This document shows, in pieces, positions 1 to 5,364 of a stretch of 5,364 bases of DNA (the stretch's first letter is position 1; each line of letters opens with the position of its first letter). The notes beneath the pieces were generated by a model. The model was not told the origin of the DNA and did not search any database. It saw only the letters and a list, made by a program, of their open reading frames with translations. The position numbers and the translations under genes are program-made. This stretch comes from an uncultured Opitutia bacterium (GTDB lineage Bacteria; Verrucomicrobiota; Verrucomicrobiia; Opitutales; Coraliomargaritaceae): NCBI GenBank assembly GCA_937899295.1, contig CALBPO010000155.1, positions 1-5,364 of the forward strand. The letters are read 5' to 3'.

Positions 1-59
1 ACCTGGATTAGGCAAGGGAGCGAATGCGACATATTTCGCGTGGGATGTGTCCCAGGAAC
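1..59. other. Region downstream of murA
   Basis: This short stretch follows the murA stop codon on the minus strand, and no gene is visible in it. It contains a perfect 5-bp inverted repeat, TGGGA (41-45) and TCCCA (50-54), around a TGTG loop. A second, weaker pair is GCGAA (20-24) and TTCGC (35-39). Either could fold in the transcript just after murA, but neither is followed by a U-tract on the minus strand, so a classical intrinsic terminator is not supported. What lies beyond is outside the window. Confidence 0.35.
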
Positions 60-1355
60 TTACTCTTCGAGTAACTCTTTGGGCATTTCCTTGTCGCTGA
101 GGCGCTCGATTTTTGCGCCGATGGCGGCTAGTTTGTGCTCGAAGCGTTCGTAACCGCGGTCGAGGTGGTAGATGCGTTGAATCCAGGTGTCACCTTCGGC
201 AGCAAACGCGGCGAGAATGAGTGCGGCGGAGGCGCGCAGGTCGGAGGCCATCACAGGGGCACCAGACAGTTTACTTGCGCCTTTGATAATAGCACTCGGG
301 CCTTCGATCGAAATATCCGCGCCCATCCGCTGCAGTTCTGGCACGTGCATGAAACGGTTGGGGTAAATGCGCTCGGTGATGATGGAGAGGCCTTCGGTCT
401 GGGTCATCAATGCGCCAAGTTGCGCCTGGAGGTCGGTTGGGTAGCCGGGATGCGGCAGGGTGATGACGTCGACTGGTTTGAGTGAGCCAGTGAAGGGCAG
501 AACGCGGATGTAGTCCTCGCCCAGCTCCATCGGGAGGCCGGCTTCTTCGAGCTTATCTAGGAAAGCGCCGAGTAGTTTGGGCGCGATGCCCTTGACTGTG
601 ACGTCACCTCGGGTGATCGCTCCGGCGATGACGAAGGTGCCGGCTTCGATTCGGTCGGCAATCACGCTGTGCTCGCAGCCGTGGAGTTTATCGACACCTG
701 TAATAACGAGCTCAGGGCTGCCGATGCCTTCGATCTTTGCACCCATTTTGACTAACATTTGGCAGAGATCGACGACCTCTGGTTCGCAGGCAGCGCATTC
801 TAAACGCGTGGTGCCGGGTGCGAGGGTAGCAGCCATTACGATATTGGCTGTTCCAGTGACGGTGCTCCCGCTGCGACCACCCAAAAAGATGGGGCCGCCT
901 TTGATCGCGGACGCGTCGACGTGGACGTAGCCGTTGGAGATATCTACCTGGCAGTGGAGCTTCTTGAGTCCTTTGATGTGTAAATCGATGGGGCGGGGAC
1001 CTATTACGCAGCCGCCAGGGATGGAAACCTCGGCCTTGCGCATGCGTGCCACGAGGGGGCCTAGCAGGCAGACGGAGGCACGCATTTTGCGCACAAGCTC
1101 GTAGGGGGCGACGTGAGTGATCTTTTTAGAAGTGATTTCCCAGGTGCCGGGCTCTGGCTGGACAGTCTCTGCACCGACGTGACGAAGGATTTCCAACATA
1201 AAGCGCATATCGCTGAGGTCAGGAACATTGCGCAGCACGACGGTCTCTTCGGTCAACAAGGTCGCGGCTAGAATCGGGAGGGCGGCGTTTTTTGCACCGC
1301 CGACTTCGATTTGACCGTGGAGAGGGCCGTTACCGCTGACTTTGAAGACGTCCAT
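60..1355 (-). CDS. murA: UDP-N-acetylglucosamine 1-carboxyvinyltransferase (MurA)
   Basis: MurA is the cytoplasmic enzyme that transfers enolpyruvate from phosphoenolpyruvate to UDP-GlcNAc, the first committed step of peptidoglycan synthesis and the target of fosfomycin. The 431-residue product aligns by eye over its whole length with the EPSP-synthase/MurA fold. It shows the substrate-binding Lys22-Asn23 in GGAKNAALPIL. The PEP-reactive, fosfomycin-alkylated cysteine is at residue 116, in the loop IPGGCVIGPRPIDLH (Cys115 in E. coli), so a Cys-to-Asp resistant form is excluded. Asp308 in PGYPTDLQAQ, Arg374 in DLRASAAL and Arg400 in YHLDRGYE match the other active-site residues. The start is the ATG at 1355; the next residues, MDVFKVSGNGPL, are a typical MurA N-terminus, although no Shine-Dalgarno sequence precedes it. 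An acidic/basic tail of about 12 residues after GAKIERL makes it slightly longer than the usual 417-425. It lies 103 bases downstream of the RGG-tail gene on the same strand and may be co-transcribed with it. Confidence 0.98.
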   Translation of the reverse strand: MDVFKVSGNGPLHGQIEVGGAKNAALPILAATLLTEETVVLRNVPDLSDMRFMLEILRHVGAETVQPEPGTWEITSKKITHVAPYELVRKMRASVCLLGPLVARMRKAEVSIPGGCVIGPRPIDLHIKGLKKLHCQVDISNGYVHVDASAIKGGPIFLGGRSGSTVTGTANIVMAATLAPGTTRLECAACEPEVVDLCQMLVKMGAKIEGIGSPELVITGVDKLHGCEHSVIADRIEAGTFVIAGAITRGDVTVKGIAPKLLGAFLDKLEEAGLPMELGEDYIRVLPFTGSLKPVDVITLPHPGYPTDLQAQLGALMTQTEGLSIITERIYPNRFMHVPELQRMGADISIEGPSAIIKGASKLSGAPVMASDLRASAALILAAFAAEGDTWIQRIYHLDRGYERFEHKLAAIGAKIERLSDKEMPKELLEE

Positions 1356-1365
1356 GTGTGGGTTT

Positions 1366-1384
1366 GTTTAACTGAGTTTAACTG
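1366..1384 (-). promoter_or_regulatory. Tandem 9-bp direct repeat before murA
   Basis: Read on the minus strand, CAGTTAAAC occurs twice (1384-1376 and 1374-1366) at a pitch of exactly 10 bp. The downstream copy ends 10 bases before the murA ATG. Same-face spacing of one helical turn, so close to the start codon, could mark an operator or an AT-rich leader element affecting initiation in a gene with no Shine-Dalgarno sequence. The repeat is seen directly; any regulatory role is inference. Confidence 0.3.
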
Positions 1385-1388
1385 TTTA

Positions 1389-1440
1389 GCGCGTCCACTT
1401 GCGGGCGCGTGGTGTCGTTCGGGTGCTCAGGTGCAAGCAC
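1389..1440. other. Two short inverted repeats in the RGG gene-murA spacer
   Basis: The GC-rich part of the spacer holds two possible hairpins. One pairs 1390-1396 with 1403-1409 around a six-base loop; it is seven pairs with one G-U in plus-strand RNA, but has an A-C mismatch in the minus-strand transcript. The other pairs GTGCT (1423-1427) with AGCAC (1436-1440) around an eight-base loop. Neither has a U-tract on the minus strand. They could stabilise the 3' end of the upstream message or attenuate read-through into murA, but the evidence is thin. Confidence 0.2.
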
Positions 1441-1458
1441 GCCACTTAGGCGTAATGG

Positions 1459-2190
1459 TTAAGATTCTGAGTTTTCTTTGGAACGACGGTTGTTCCGATG
1501 GCCGCCTTGGCCACCGCGCCTGCGGTTTTGGCCACCACGTCTGCGGTTTTGGCCGCCACGATTGCCACCTTTACCGCGGCTACGTCCGCCACGATTGCCG
1601 CCGCGTTTCTTAGCTGGCTCTACTTTGGGGCCGAGGCCAAAAATACTTAAAATGGATGCGAGTAAGCCCTTCTTCTTGGGTGCTGGCTTACCCCCGCCTT
1701 GCTTTCTTGGCTTGCGTTCACTGCGCTGAGTTTGAGCGGTGCGGGTTTTGTCGCGTTCGGCACGACGGGCATCGCGTTCGGCACGGCGCTCAGCGATCTT
1801 GGCTTCTACACTGGCGATGGCAGCAAGGGTTTCGGGGCTTGGCTGAGGGTTAGCGTCAGTGCGCGGCTCGCGAGGTGCGCGGGGCTCACGCTCATCTCGC
1901 GGTTGACGAGGCTTGCGTTCGCGGCGCGGCCGATCTTCGCGGCCGCCCAGCGATTCACCTGCTTCGTGCGGCTCGTGGGACTGGGTAGCGCTTGGCGTGC
2001 CACTCAGTTTTTCTTCCTTGAGGGCCTGATTGGCGCTGACTTCGCCGATGCTGGCATTGCTCACATTGGCGACTTCAGTTTTAAAACCGCCGCTGCGGCG
2101 GCGAGTACGTGGTTTTTTAGAGGCGTCGGTGCTGGGCGTGTAGCTCTCACTGGGGGAGGCATTTACGTTTTCTTCTTCGAATTCTGGCAT
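1459..2190 (-). CDS. Basic low-complexity protein with RGG-type C-terminal tail (function unknown)
   Basis: I do not recognise a named family for this 243-residue protein. Residues 1-25 are acidic and Ser/Thr-rich, followed by a basic patch (KKPRTRRRSGGFK, 25-37) and a neutral linker to about 80. Residues 84-111 are Arg/Pro/Glu-rich with ERKPRQPRD and REPRAPREPR. Residues 119-148 look helical and highly charged, with a doubled RRAERDA/RRAERDK unit. A short hydrophobic patch, GLLASILSIFGLGPK (165-179), is too short for a standard membrane helix. Residues 186-236 form an Arg/Gly/Asn tail with two exact GGQNRRR units and several RGG or GGNRGG motifs. Such tails are known to bind RNA in bacterial DEAD-box helicases and RNase E-type proteins, so an RNA- or ribosome-associated role is a reasonable but unproven inference. 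The ATG at 2190 is preceded by an A/C-rich leader without a Shine-Dalgarno sequence. murA lies downstream on the same strand. The overlapping plus-strand open frames lack recognisable protein features. Confidence 0.75.
   Translation of the reverse strand: MPEFEEENVNASPSESYTPSTDASKKPRTRRRSGGFKTEVANVSNASIGEVSANQALKEEKLSGTPSATQSHEPHEAGESLGGREDRPRRERKPRQPRDEREPRAPREPRTDANPQPSPETLAAIASVEAKIAERRAERDARRAERDKTRTAQTQRSERKPRKQGGGKPAPKKKGLLASILSIFGLGPKVEPAKKRGGNRGGRSRGKGGNRGGQNRRRGGQNRRRGGQGGHRNNRRSKENSES
1520..1561. repeat. 21-bp tandem repeat coding for GGQNRRR units
   Basis: Two consecutive 21-base units (1520-1540 and 1541-1561) differ at only two positions, and a more degenerate unit precedes them at about 1502-1519. 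On the minus strand they encode the seven-residue GGQNRRR repeat in the RGG tail. A further 14-base repeat, CCGCCACGATTGCC, occurs at 1553-1566 and 1586-1599 and encodes part of the GGNRGG motifs. The near-identity at DNA level suggests recent duplication by slippage, and the copy number may vary between strains. Confidence 0.75.
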
Positions 2191-2477
2191 GTGTCGTGTG
2201 TGTTGATTTGTATTCGTGCCCCATCGGCTAGAGCAGTCATAGCCGAGTTACTAGTGGGTCATGCGGGAGGCGTCGCCCGGATCGAGGCGATTTCTGCGGC
2301 TTTAGCGGCATGGAGCACGCAGTCGGCAATCGCATCGGGAAGACGCTAGCATTTAGTTATATAAGTCGATTTTTTTGGGCAAGGGTTAAGTGAGAATACT
2401 TGCTAGTTCTTGGTAGAAAGTTGCTTGGTAGTGGAATGCGCTTGCTAGGAGAGGTATCGACTTTTACGAATCGGAGT
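2191..2477. other. Divergent intergenic region between the RGG-tail gene and the dUTPase gene
   Basis: These 287 bases lie between two divergently transcribed genes and should hold promoters for both. The AT-rich core at 2351-2376 includes TTATATAA (2357-2364), which is palindromic and could serve as a -10 element in either direction. On the minus strand TTGCCC (2382-2377) and TATAAC (2361-2356) resemble sigma-70 boxes, but with a short 15-base spacer. The right end holds the CTTG(C/G)TAG cluster described separately. The left half (2191-2345) is GC-richer and contains a 28-codon open stretch on the minus strand (2345-2262, stop TGA at 2261-2259) with no ATG. I see no RNA gene and no strong terminator. 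Confidence 0.45.
2399..2448 (+). promoter_or_regulatory. Cluster of four CTTG(C/G)TAG octamers upstream of the dUTPase start
   Basis: The octamer CTTGCTAG occurs at 2399-2406 and 2441-2448, and its single-base variant CTTGGTAG at 2409-2416 and 2424-2431. All four are in the same orientation, with start-to-start spacings of 10, 15 and 17 bases. The copies fall in different reading frames, so they are not a peptide repeat. I did not find the octamer elsewhere in the window. Their position, 30-80 bases before the dUTPase ATG, suits repeated binding sites for a regulator or an RNA-binding protein. The repeats are seen directly; the function is inference. Confidence 0.45.
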
Positions 2478-2849
2478 ATGGATAAATTTGATGAAATTTT
2501 CTCGATGCAGGATACGCTAAACAAGCGGATTGGCGTGAATACTGACGGCATGTCGGACGAAGATAAGGCTAAATGGGTGCTCAACTACACCCGCGCCATG
2601 CAACAGGAAATGTCCGAGCTGATCGATTCGGTGCCCTGGAAGTGGTGGGCAAAATATCAGGAGTTCGATGAGCAAAACGCGAAGGTCGAAGTGGTGGATC
2701 TTTTCCACTTCCTCATCTCGCTTGCACAAGTGCTTGGCATGACTCCTGAGGATGTGTACGAGGCCTATTTGAAAAAGAACAAGGTGAATCACGAACGCCA
2801 AGACAGTGGCTACGTCAAAAAAGACGAAGACGATTCGAGGCACATCTAG
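2478..2849 (+). CDS. Dimeric (all-alpha) dUTP diphosphatase, dUTPase_2/MazG-like superfamily
   Basis: The likely role is hydrolysis of dUTP to dUMP and pyrophosphate, keeping uracil out of DNA and supplying the thymidylate precursor; it is unrelated to the trimeric Dut fold. With the ATG at 2478 the product is 123 residues. It starts MDKFDEIFSMQDTLNKRI, the usual N-terminal helix with the conserved Gln11. The Mg-binding signature is ExxE (Glu44, Glu47 in QQEMSEL) followed by ExxD (Glu71, Asp74 in KVEVVDLFHFL). The SVPWKWWAK block (51-59) and the C-terminal NKVNHERQDSGY segment are also typical. The frame stays open upstream to a TTG at 2400, but those 26 codons contain the octamer repeats and look non-coding. 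AGGAGAGG at 2447-2454 is too far (23 bases) and GGAG at 2473-2476 too close to be a normal ribosome site. A CPBP protease gene follows after 63 bases. Related all-alpha enzymes can prefer other nucleotides, so exact specificity is not proven. Confidence 0.9.
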   Translation: MDKFDEIFSMQDTLNKRIGVNTDGMSDEDKAKWVLNYTRAMQQEMSELIDSVPWKWWAKYQEFDEQNAKVEVVDLFHFLISLAQVLGMTPEDVYEAYLKKNKVNHERQDSGYVKKDEDDSRHI

Positions 2850-2912
2850 TCTGGATAACTAGTCGCGAATAGATTCGTTATTAGTGATGACCCATTCGCT
2901 ATCGCGCAGCCT

Positions 2913-3515
2913 ATGAACGAAAACCCTCTAATGATCCTCCTCTACGTCGGCGTTGCTGCCTACGTGGGGCAAATCTATTGGGGTGATTACAAGGCGGTTA
3001 AGTCGGGCGAAGCGAACGCAGGTGCCATGCCAGGCGCGGTGGCAGCTCCTCTCGGTGCCTTTATCATTGGAACACTCGGTGCGCTGCTCCTGCTCGGGGT
3101 GGAAACCGGAGGCGAGATCGCCCTCGGGCTCGTTGATGAGCAGAGTGAGATGGTCTGGTTCTTTGTCTTTGCGGCCATCGCTGCAGGTGTGGTCGAAGAG
3201 GTAATTTTTCGCGGCTACTTCGTCATCGATAACAAGGGGAGGTCGCTTTTGATCGCTAGTGCAGTTGGGTTTTCACTGATTTTTGCGATCATCCATGGGC
3301 ATCTATGGAGCCGTGAGGATGGCTTTGAGTGGACTTTGACGGGTAAGGCATTTTTCAGCACGGCCATCCTCTTCGCCAACTCGCTCTGGTTTTACGCCGT
3401 TCGTTTTGGGCCATGGAACCCGAAACGCTCGCTGTTCCCCTGCATGCTAGCGCACGCGGCGAGTAATCTTGGGGTTTTCTTCGTTAAATGGGCGCAGGGA
3501 TACGTTATTTTTTGA
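2913..3515 (+). CDS. CPBP-family intramembrane glutamic endopeptidase (CAAX protease/Abi, PF02517 type)
   Basis: This 200-residue integral membrane protein carries the three motifs of the CAAX-protease/bacteriocin-processing family. Motif 1 is EExxxR (Glu95-Glu96 and Arg100 in VEEVIFRGYF), motif 2 is FxxxH (Phe124 and His128 in FAIIHGH), and motif 3 is HxxxN (His181 and Asn185 in LAHAASN). In characterised members the glutamates and histidines form the active site inside the membrane. Hydrophobic segments are near residues 5-22, 42-63, 81-104, 111-128, 146-164 and 175-191, with a small Gly/Ala-rich cytoplasmic-like stretch at 30-45. The ATG at 2913 gives a sensible N-terminus, but no Shine-Dalgarno sequence is visible. 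Bacterial homologues process peptides, modify lipoproteins or give self-immunity to bacteriocins. No bacteriocin or prenylated-protein gene is nearby, so the substrate is unknown. It may share a transcript with the upstream dUTPase gene, though a functional link is not evident. Confidence 0.88.
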   Translation: MNENPLMILLYVGVAAYVGQIYWGDYKAVKSGEANAGAMPGAVAAPLGAFIIGTLGALLLLGVETGGEIALGLVDEQSEMVWFFVFAAIAAGVVEEVIFRGYFVIDNKGRSLLIASAVGFSLIFAIIHGHLWSREDGFEWTLTGKAFFSTAILFANSLWFYAVRFGPWNPKRSLFPCMLAHAASNLGVFFVKWAQGYVIF

Positions 3516-3685
3516 TAACTCTCGGGAACTTTTCCTACGGAGTATTAAAATGACGCTTGGTCGCTCAATCCACTCGAGCGCTTCTGCCTCTAGTCTTTAC
3601 TAAGGTATCTCCCGTCTTGCAATCTTAGGTAAGGAAGGGCTATCAATGAGGTGAGTATTATTAATCTACCTTTACCCCTTGCCCT
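3516..3685. other. Intergenic region upstream of the symporter pair
   Basis: These 170 bases probably hold the promoter of the DUF4212/symporter unit. TATTAT at 3656-3661 is one base from the -10 consensus but lacks a clear -35. TTGCAA (3617-3622) with TATCAA (3641-3646) at 18 bases is another weak candidate. A short inverted repeat, CGCTC (3562-3566) and GAGCG (3576-3580), has no U-tract, so no terminator for the upstream protease is convincing. A 17-codon open frame with a good ribosome-site match lies at 3550-3603 and is discussed in the findings. Confidence 0.35.
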
Positions 3686-3952
3686 ATGAAAGATGCCCCT
3701 TCTCACTCCCATCGCCGAGCTTGCCTCAGACTTGTTCTTGGTCTTTTGGCCGTTTGGTTTAGCGTCAGCTTTGGCTGCAGTATTTTATTTCGTGAGTGGC
3801 TCGACGCCAACGCACCACAGGTCGGTAGTGCCCCGTTTGGCTTTTGGATGGCACAGCAAGGAGCGATCATCTGCTTCGTCATTTTGCTCGTGGTCTATGC
3901 GTTCTTGATGAACCGACTCGATGCCAAACACGGCTACACTGAAGACCATTAA
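3686..3952 (+). CDS. DUF4212 small membrane protein, putative small subunit of a sodium:solute symporter
   Basis: The 88-residue product matches the DUF4212 family (TIGR03647 type, 'putative solute:sodium symporter small subunit'), known for sitting directly before a VC_2705-type symporter gene, as it does here. The N-terminus is short, His/Arg-rich and presumably cytoplasmic. TM1 spans about residues 14-35 with the family-typical LLAVWFSVSFG. The loop FREWLDANAPQVGSAP leads into the conserved FGFWMAQQG, TM2 covers about 56-74, and the exit motif LMNRLDAKHG is followed by an acidic tail. The length is normal for the family. The ATG at 3686 begins right after a pyrimidine-rich stretch with no Shine-Dalgarno sequence. 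Only 15 bases separate the stop from the symporter start, so the two are surely co-transcribed and probably translationally coupled. The accessory or stabilising role is inferred from gene pairing. Confidence 0.93.
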   Translation: MKDAPSHSHRRACLRLVLGLLAVWFSVSFGCSILFREWLDANAPQVGSAPFGFWMAQQGAIICFVILLVVYAFLMNRLDAKHGYTEDH

Positions 3953-3967
3953 TCCCGGCGACATACG

Positions 3968-5364
3968 ATGACACAAGATCACCTAAATTTCATTTTCATT
4001 GGTATTTCTTTCGCGATTTATATTGGCATAGCGATTAAATCTCGAGCGGGTTCGACCAAGGAGTATTACACGGCAGGCGGCGGGGTTTCTCCTCTGGCCA
4101 ACGGTATGGCCACGGCGGCTGACTGGATGTCAGCAGCGACCTTTATTTCTATGGCGGGGACGGTAGCCTTGAGTGGCTATGATGCGTCGCGCTTCTTGAT
4201 GGGTTGGACGGGCGGCTTTGTGTTGTTGACGATCCTAATGGTACCTTACTTGCGTAAATTCAACAAGGCGACTGTTCCTGATTTTGTCGGCGATCGCTAT
4301 TACTCGAAGTTGGCGCGTGGGGTTGCAGTGGGTTGCGCGATCTTTATCTGCATGACTTATATCATGGGTCAAATGCGTGGAGTGGGCGTAGTTTTCTCGC
4401 AGCTCTTTGGCATTAGCATTACCTCTGGTGTCATTATCGGCGGAGCGATTGTCTTCTTTTATGCAGGTCTTGGCGGCATGAAGGGTATTACTTACACGCA
4501 AGTTGCGCAGTATTGCGTGATGGCCTTTGCCTATACGATTCCGGCAATCTTCATTGCGATGGCGTTGACGGGTAATGTGCTGCCTCAAATTGGCTTAATT
4601 AGCGATTACACGGCGGGTGGGGAGGCGATACCTTTTCTGGAAAAGATGAACAATATCAACACTGAGCTTGGGTTTGCTGAGTACACCTCGGGCAAGCTTT
4701 CGACGATTAATATGTTCTGTATTACGGCCGCCTTAATGTGTGGCACCGCGGGGCTACCGCACGTGATCGTACGTTTTTTCACCGTAAAAAATGTTAGTGC
4801 GGTGCGTAAGTCGGCTTGCTGGACATTACTGTTTATTTCGGTAATTTATCTAACGGCTCCTGCAATTGGAGCCTTTGCCCGAGTGAACCTAATTGAAAAG
4901 CTTCATGATACGTCTTATCAGGAGGCGCCTTATTGGTTGCAGGAATTTGAAGAGACCGGCCAGATGGCTTGGATCGACAAGAACAATGACGGTAAAATTC
5001 AATACTATGGCCCTTCAAAATCGCTCGCAGGCAGCCATGCGGTTTTTCAAGGGAAGAAGCCGAGTTATCCGAATCTTGAAGCGACAGATGCCCAATTAGT
5101 TGGTAAACACGGCCAGCGTCTACTTGCAAATAAAGTAGATACATCCAACCCAAATGAACTTTGGTTTGGGAATGACATCATGGTGATGGCGAACCCGCAC
5201 ATGGCAGGTTTGCCCATGTGGGTGATAGCTTTATTAATGGCTGGATGTATAGCCGCTGCCTTGTCGACTGCTGCGGGCTTGCTCTTGGTCTTATCCACCT
5301 CGATTTCGCACGATCTAATGAAGAAGATCCTGAAGCCTGATCTGAGCGATAAAGAAGAGGTAAG
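3968..5364 (+). CDS. Sodium:solute symporter, VC_2705 subfamily (partial, 3' end beyond window)
   Basis: The window contains the first 465 codons of a solute:sodium symporter (SSS) family permease; the frame is still open at the right edge. It should import an organic solute with Na+ across the inner membrane; the nearest well-known relatives are acetate/pyruvate-type carriers, but the substrate cannot be read from sequence. TM1 is at about 8-23, followed by [16 protein letters not shown] and the conserved [15 protein letters not shown]. Further landmarks are [12 protein letters not shown] (102-113), [18 protein letters not shown] (165-182), and [15 protein letters not shown] (259-273). The helix [18 protein letters not shown] (428-445) carries Ser433-Thr434, matching the Na+-binding Ser/Thr pair of PutP. 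Between TM near 284-304 and this helix is a hydrophilic insert of about 100 residues with DKNNDGKI (337-344), an EF-hand-like loop. The ATG at 3968 lies 15 bases after the DUF4212 stop without a Shine-Dalgarno sequence. Family members are usually 550-600 residues, so roughly 100 residues are missing. Confidence 0.95.
   Translation, partial: MTQDHLNFIFIGISFAIYIGIAIKSRAGSTKEYYTAGGGVSPLANGMATAADWMSAATFISMAGTVALSGYDASRFLMGWTGGFVLLTILMVPYLRKFNKATVPDFVGDRYYSKLARGVAVGCAIFICMTYIMGQMRGVGVVFSQLFGISITSGVIIGGAIVFFYAGLGGMKGITYTQVAQYCVMAFAYTIPAIFIAMALTGNVLPQIGLISDYTAGGEAIPFLEKMNNINTELGFAEYTSGKLSTINMFCITAALMCGTAGLPHVIVRFFTVKNVSAVRKSACWTLLFISVIYLTAPAIGAFARVNLIEKLHDTSYQEAPYWLQEFEETGQMAWIDKNNDGKIQYYGPSKSLAGSHAVFQGKKPSYPNLEATDAQLVGKHGQRLLANKVDTSNPNELWFGNDIMVMANPHMAGLPMWVIALLMAGCIAAALSTAAGLLLVLSTSISHDLMKKILKPDLSDKEEV

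Noticed and set aside
135..930. Plus-strand open frames inside murA
   Set aside because: They are shadow frames of a complete, strongly conserved murA on the other strand.
1699..2349. Long plus-strand open frame (216 codons) opposite the RGG-tail gene
   Set aside because: It is the mirror of an Arg/Ala-rich coding strand. It has no family features, and the minus-strand frame has clear repeat architecture and a sensible start.
2310..2393. Small plus-strand open frame of 27 codons starting at 2310
   Set aside because: It has no ribosome-site match, no recognisable motif, and it crosses the AT-rich promoter-like core.
2400..2477. Upstream extension of the dUTPase from a TTG at 2400 (26 extra residues) or an ATG at 2436
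   Set aside because: The extra residues do not resemble any dUTPase N-terminus, the segment is occupied by the octamer repeats, and MDKFDEIF from 2478 fits the family start.
2866..2877. CGAA-TAGA-TTCG inverted repeat between the dUTPase and protease genes
   Set aside because: A four-pair stem without a U-tract is within chance expectation and supports neither a terminator nor an operator.
3504..3519. GTTAT/ATAAC inverted repeat with a T-rich loop at the protease stop codon
   Set aside because: Five mostly A/T pairs are too weak for an intrinsic terminator, and the T-run lies in the loop rather than after the stem.
4235..4588. Minus-strand open frame of 117 codons inside the symporter
   Set aside because: It is antisense to highly conserved symporter coding sequence and has no recognisable protein features.

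Overview
The window looks like chromosomal DNA from a Gram-negative bacterium of the PVC group, most likely Verrucomicrobiota (an Opitutae/Puniceicoccales-type marine lineage is my best guess). This placement is inference. It rests on the form of the dUTPase, the paired DUF4212/sodium-symporter genes, the mix of conserved housekeeping genes with an Arg/Gly-rich orphan, and the lack of usable Shine-Dalgarno sequences before the start codons. No rRNA, tRNA, CRISPR array, insertion sequence or phage gene was seen.

Left part (60-2190, minus strand): an orphan gene for a 243-residue, very basic protein with an RGG-type tail is followed, 103 bases downstream, by a complete murA (first committed step of peptidoglycan synthesis). 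The catalytic residues of MurA are intact. The spacer between them carries a tandem 9-bp repeat just before the murA start.

Middle (2191-3515): a divergent intergenic region separates the minus-strand pair from a plus-strand dimeric (all-alpha) dUTPase. The dUTPase is followed 63 bases later by a CPBP-family intramembrane glutamic endopeptidase. The last 80 bases before the dUTPase start hold four same-orientation copies of the octamer CTTG(C/G)TAG, the most distinctive unexplained non-coding pattern in the window.

Right part (3516-5364, plus strand): after a 170-base gap comes a two-gene transport unit, a small two-helix DUF4212 protein and, 15 bases later, a VC_2705-type sodium:solute symporter cut off by the window end. 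The symporter has a loop of about 100 residues with an EF-hand-like DxNxDG motif before its conserved Na+-site helix.

Most of the window is well-understood housekeeping and transport biology. I see no convincing new multi-gene system. The items most worth a second look are the octamer cluster, the RGG orphan, the calcium-loop-like motif in the symporter and the murA leader repeat.
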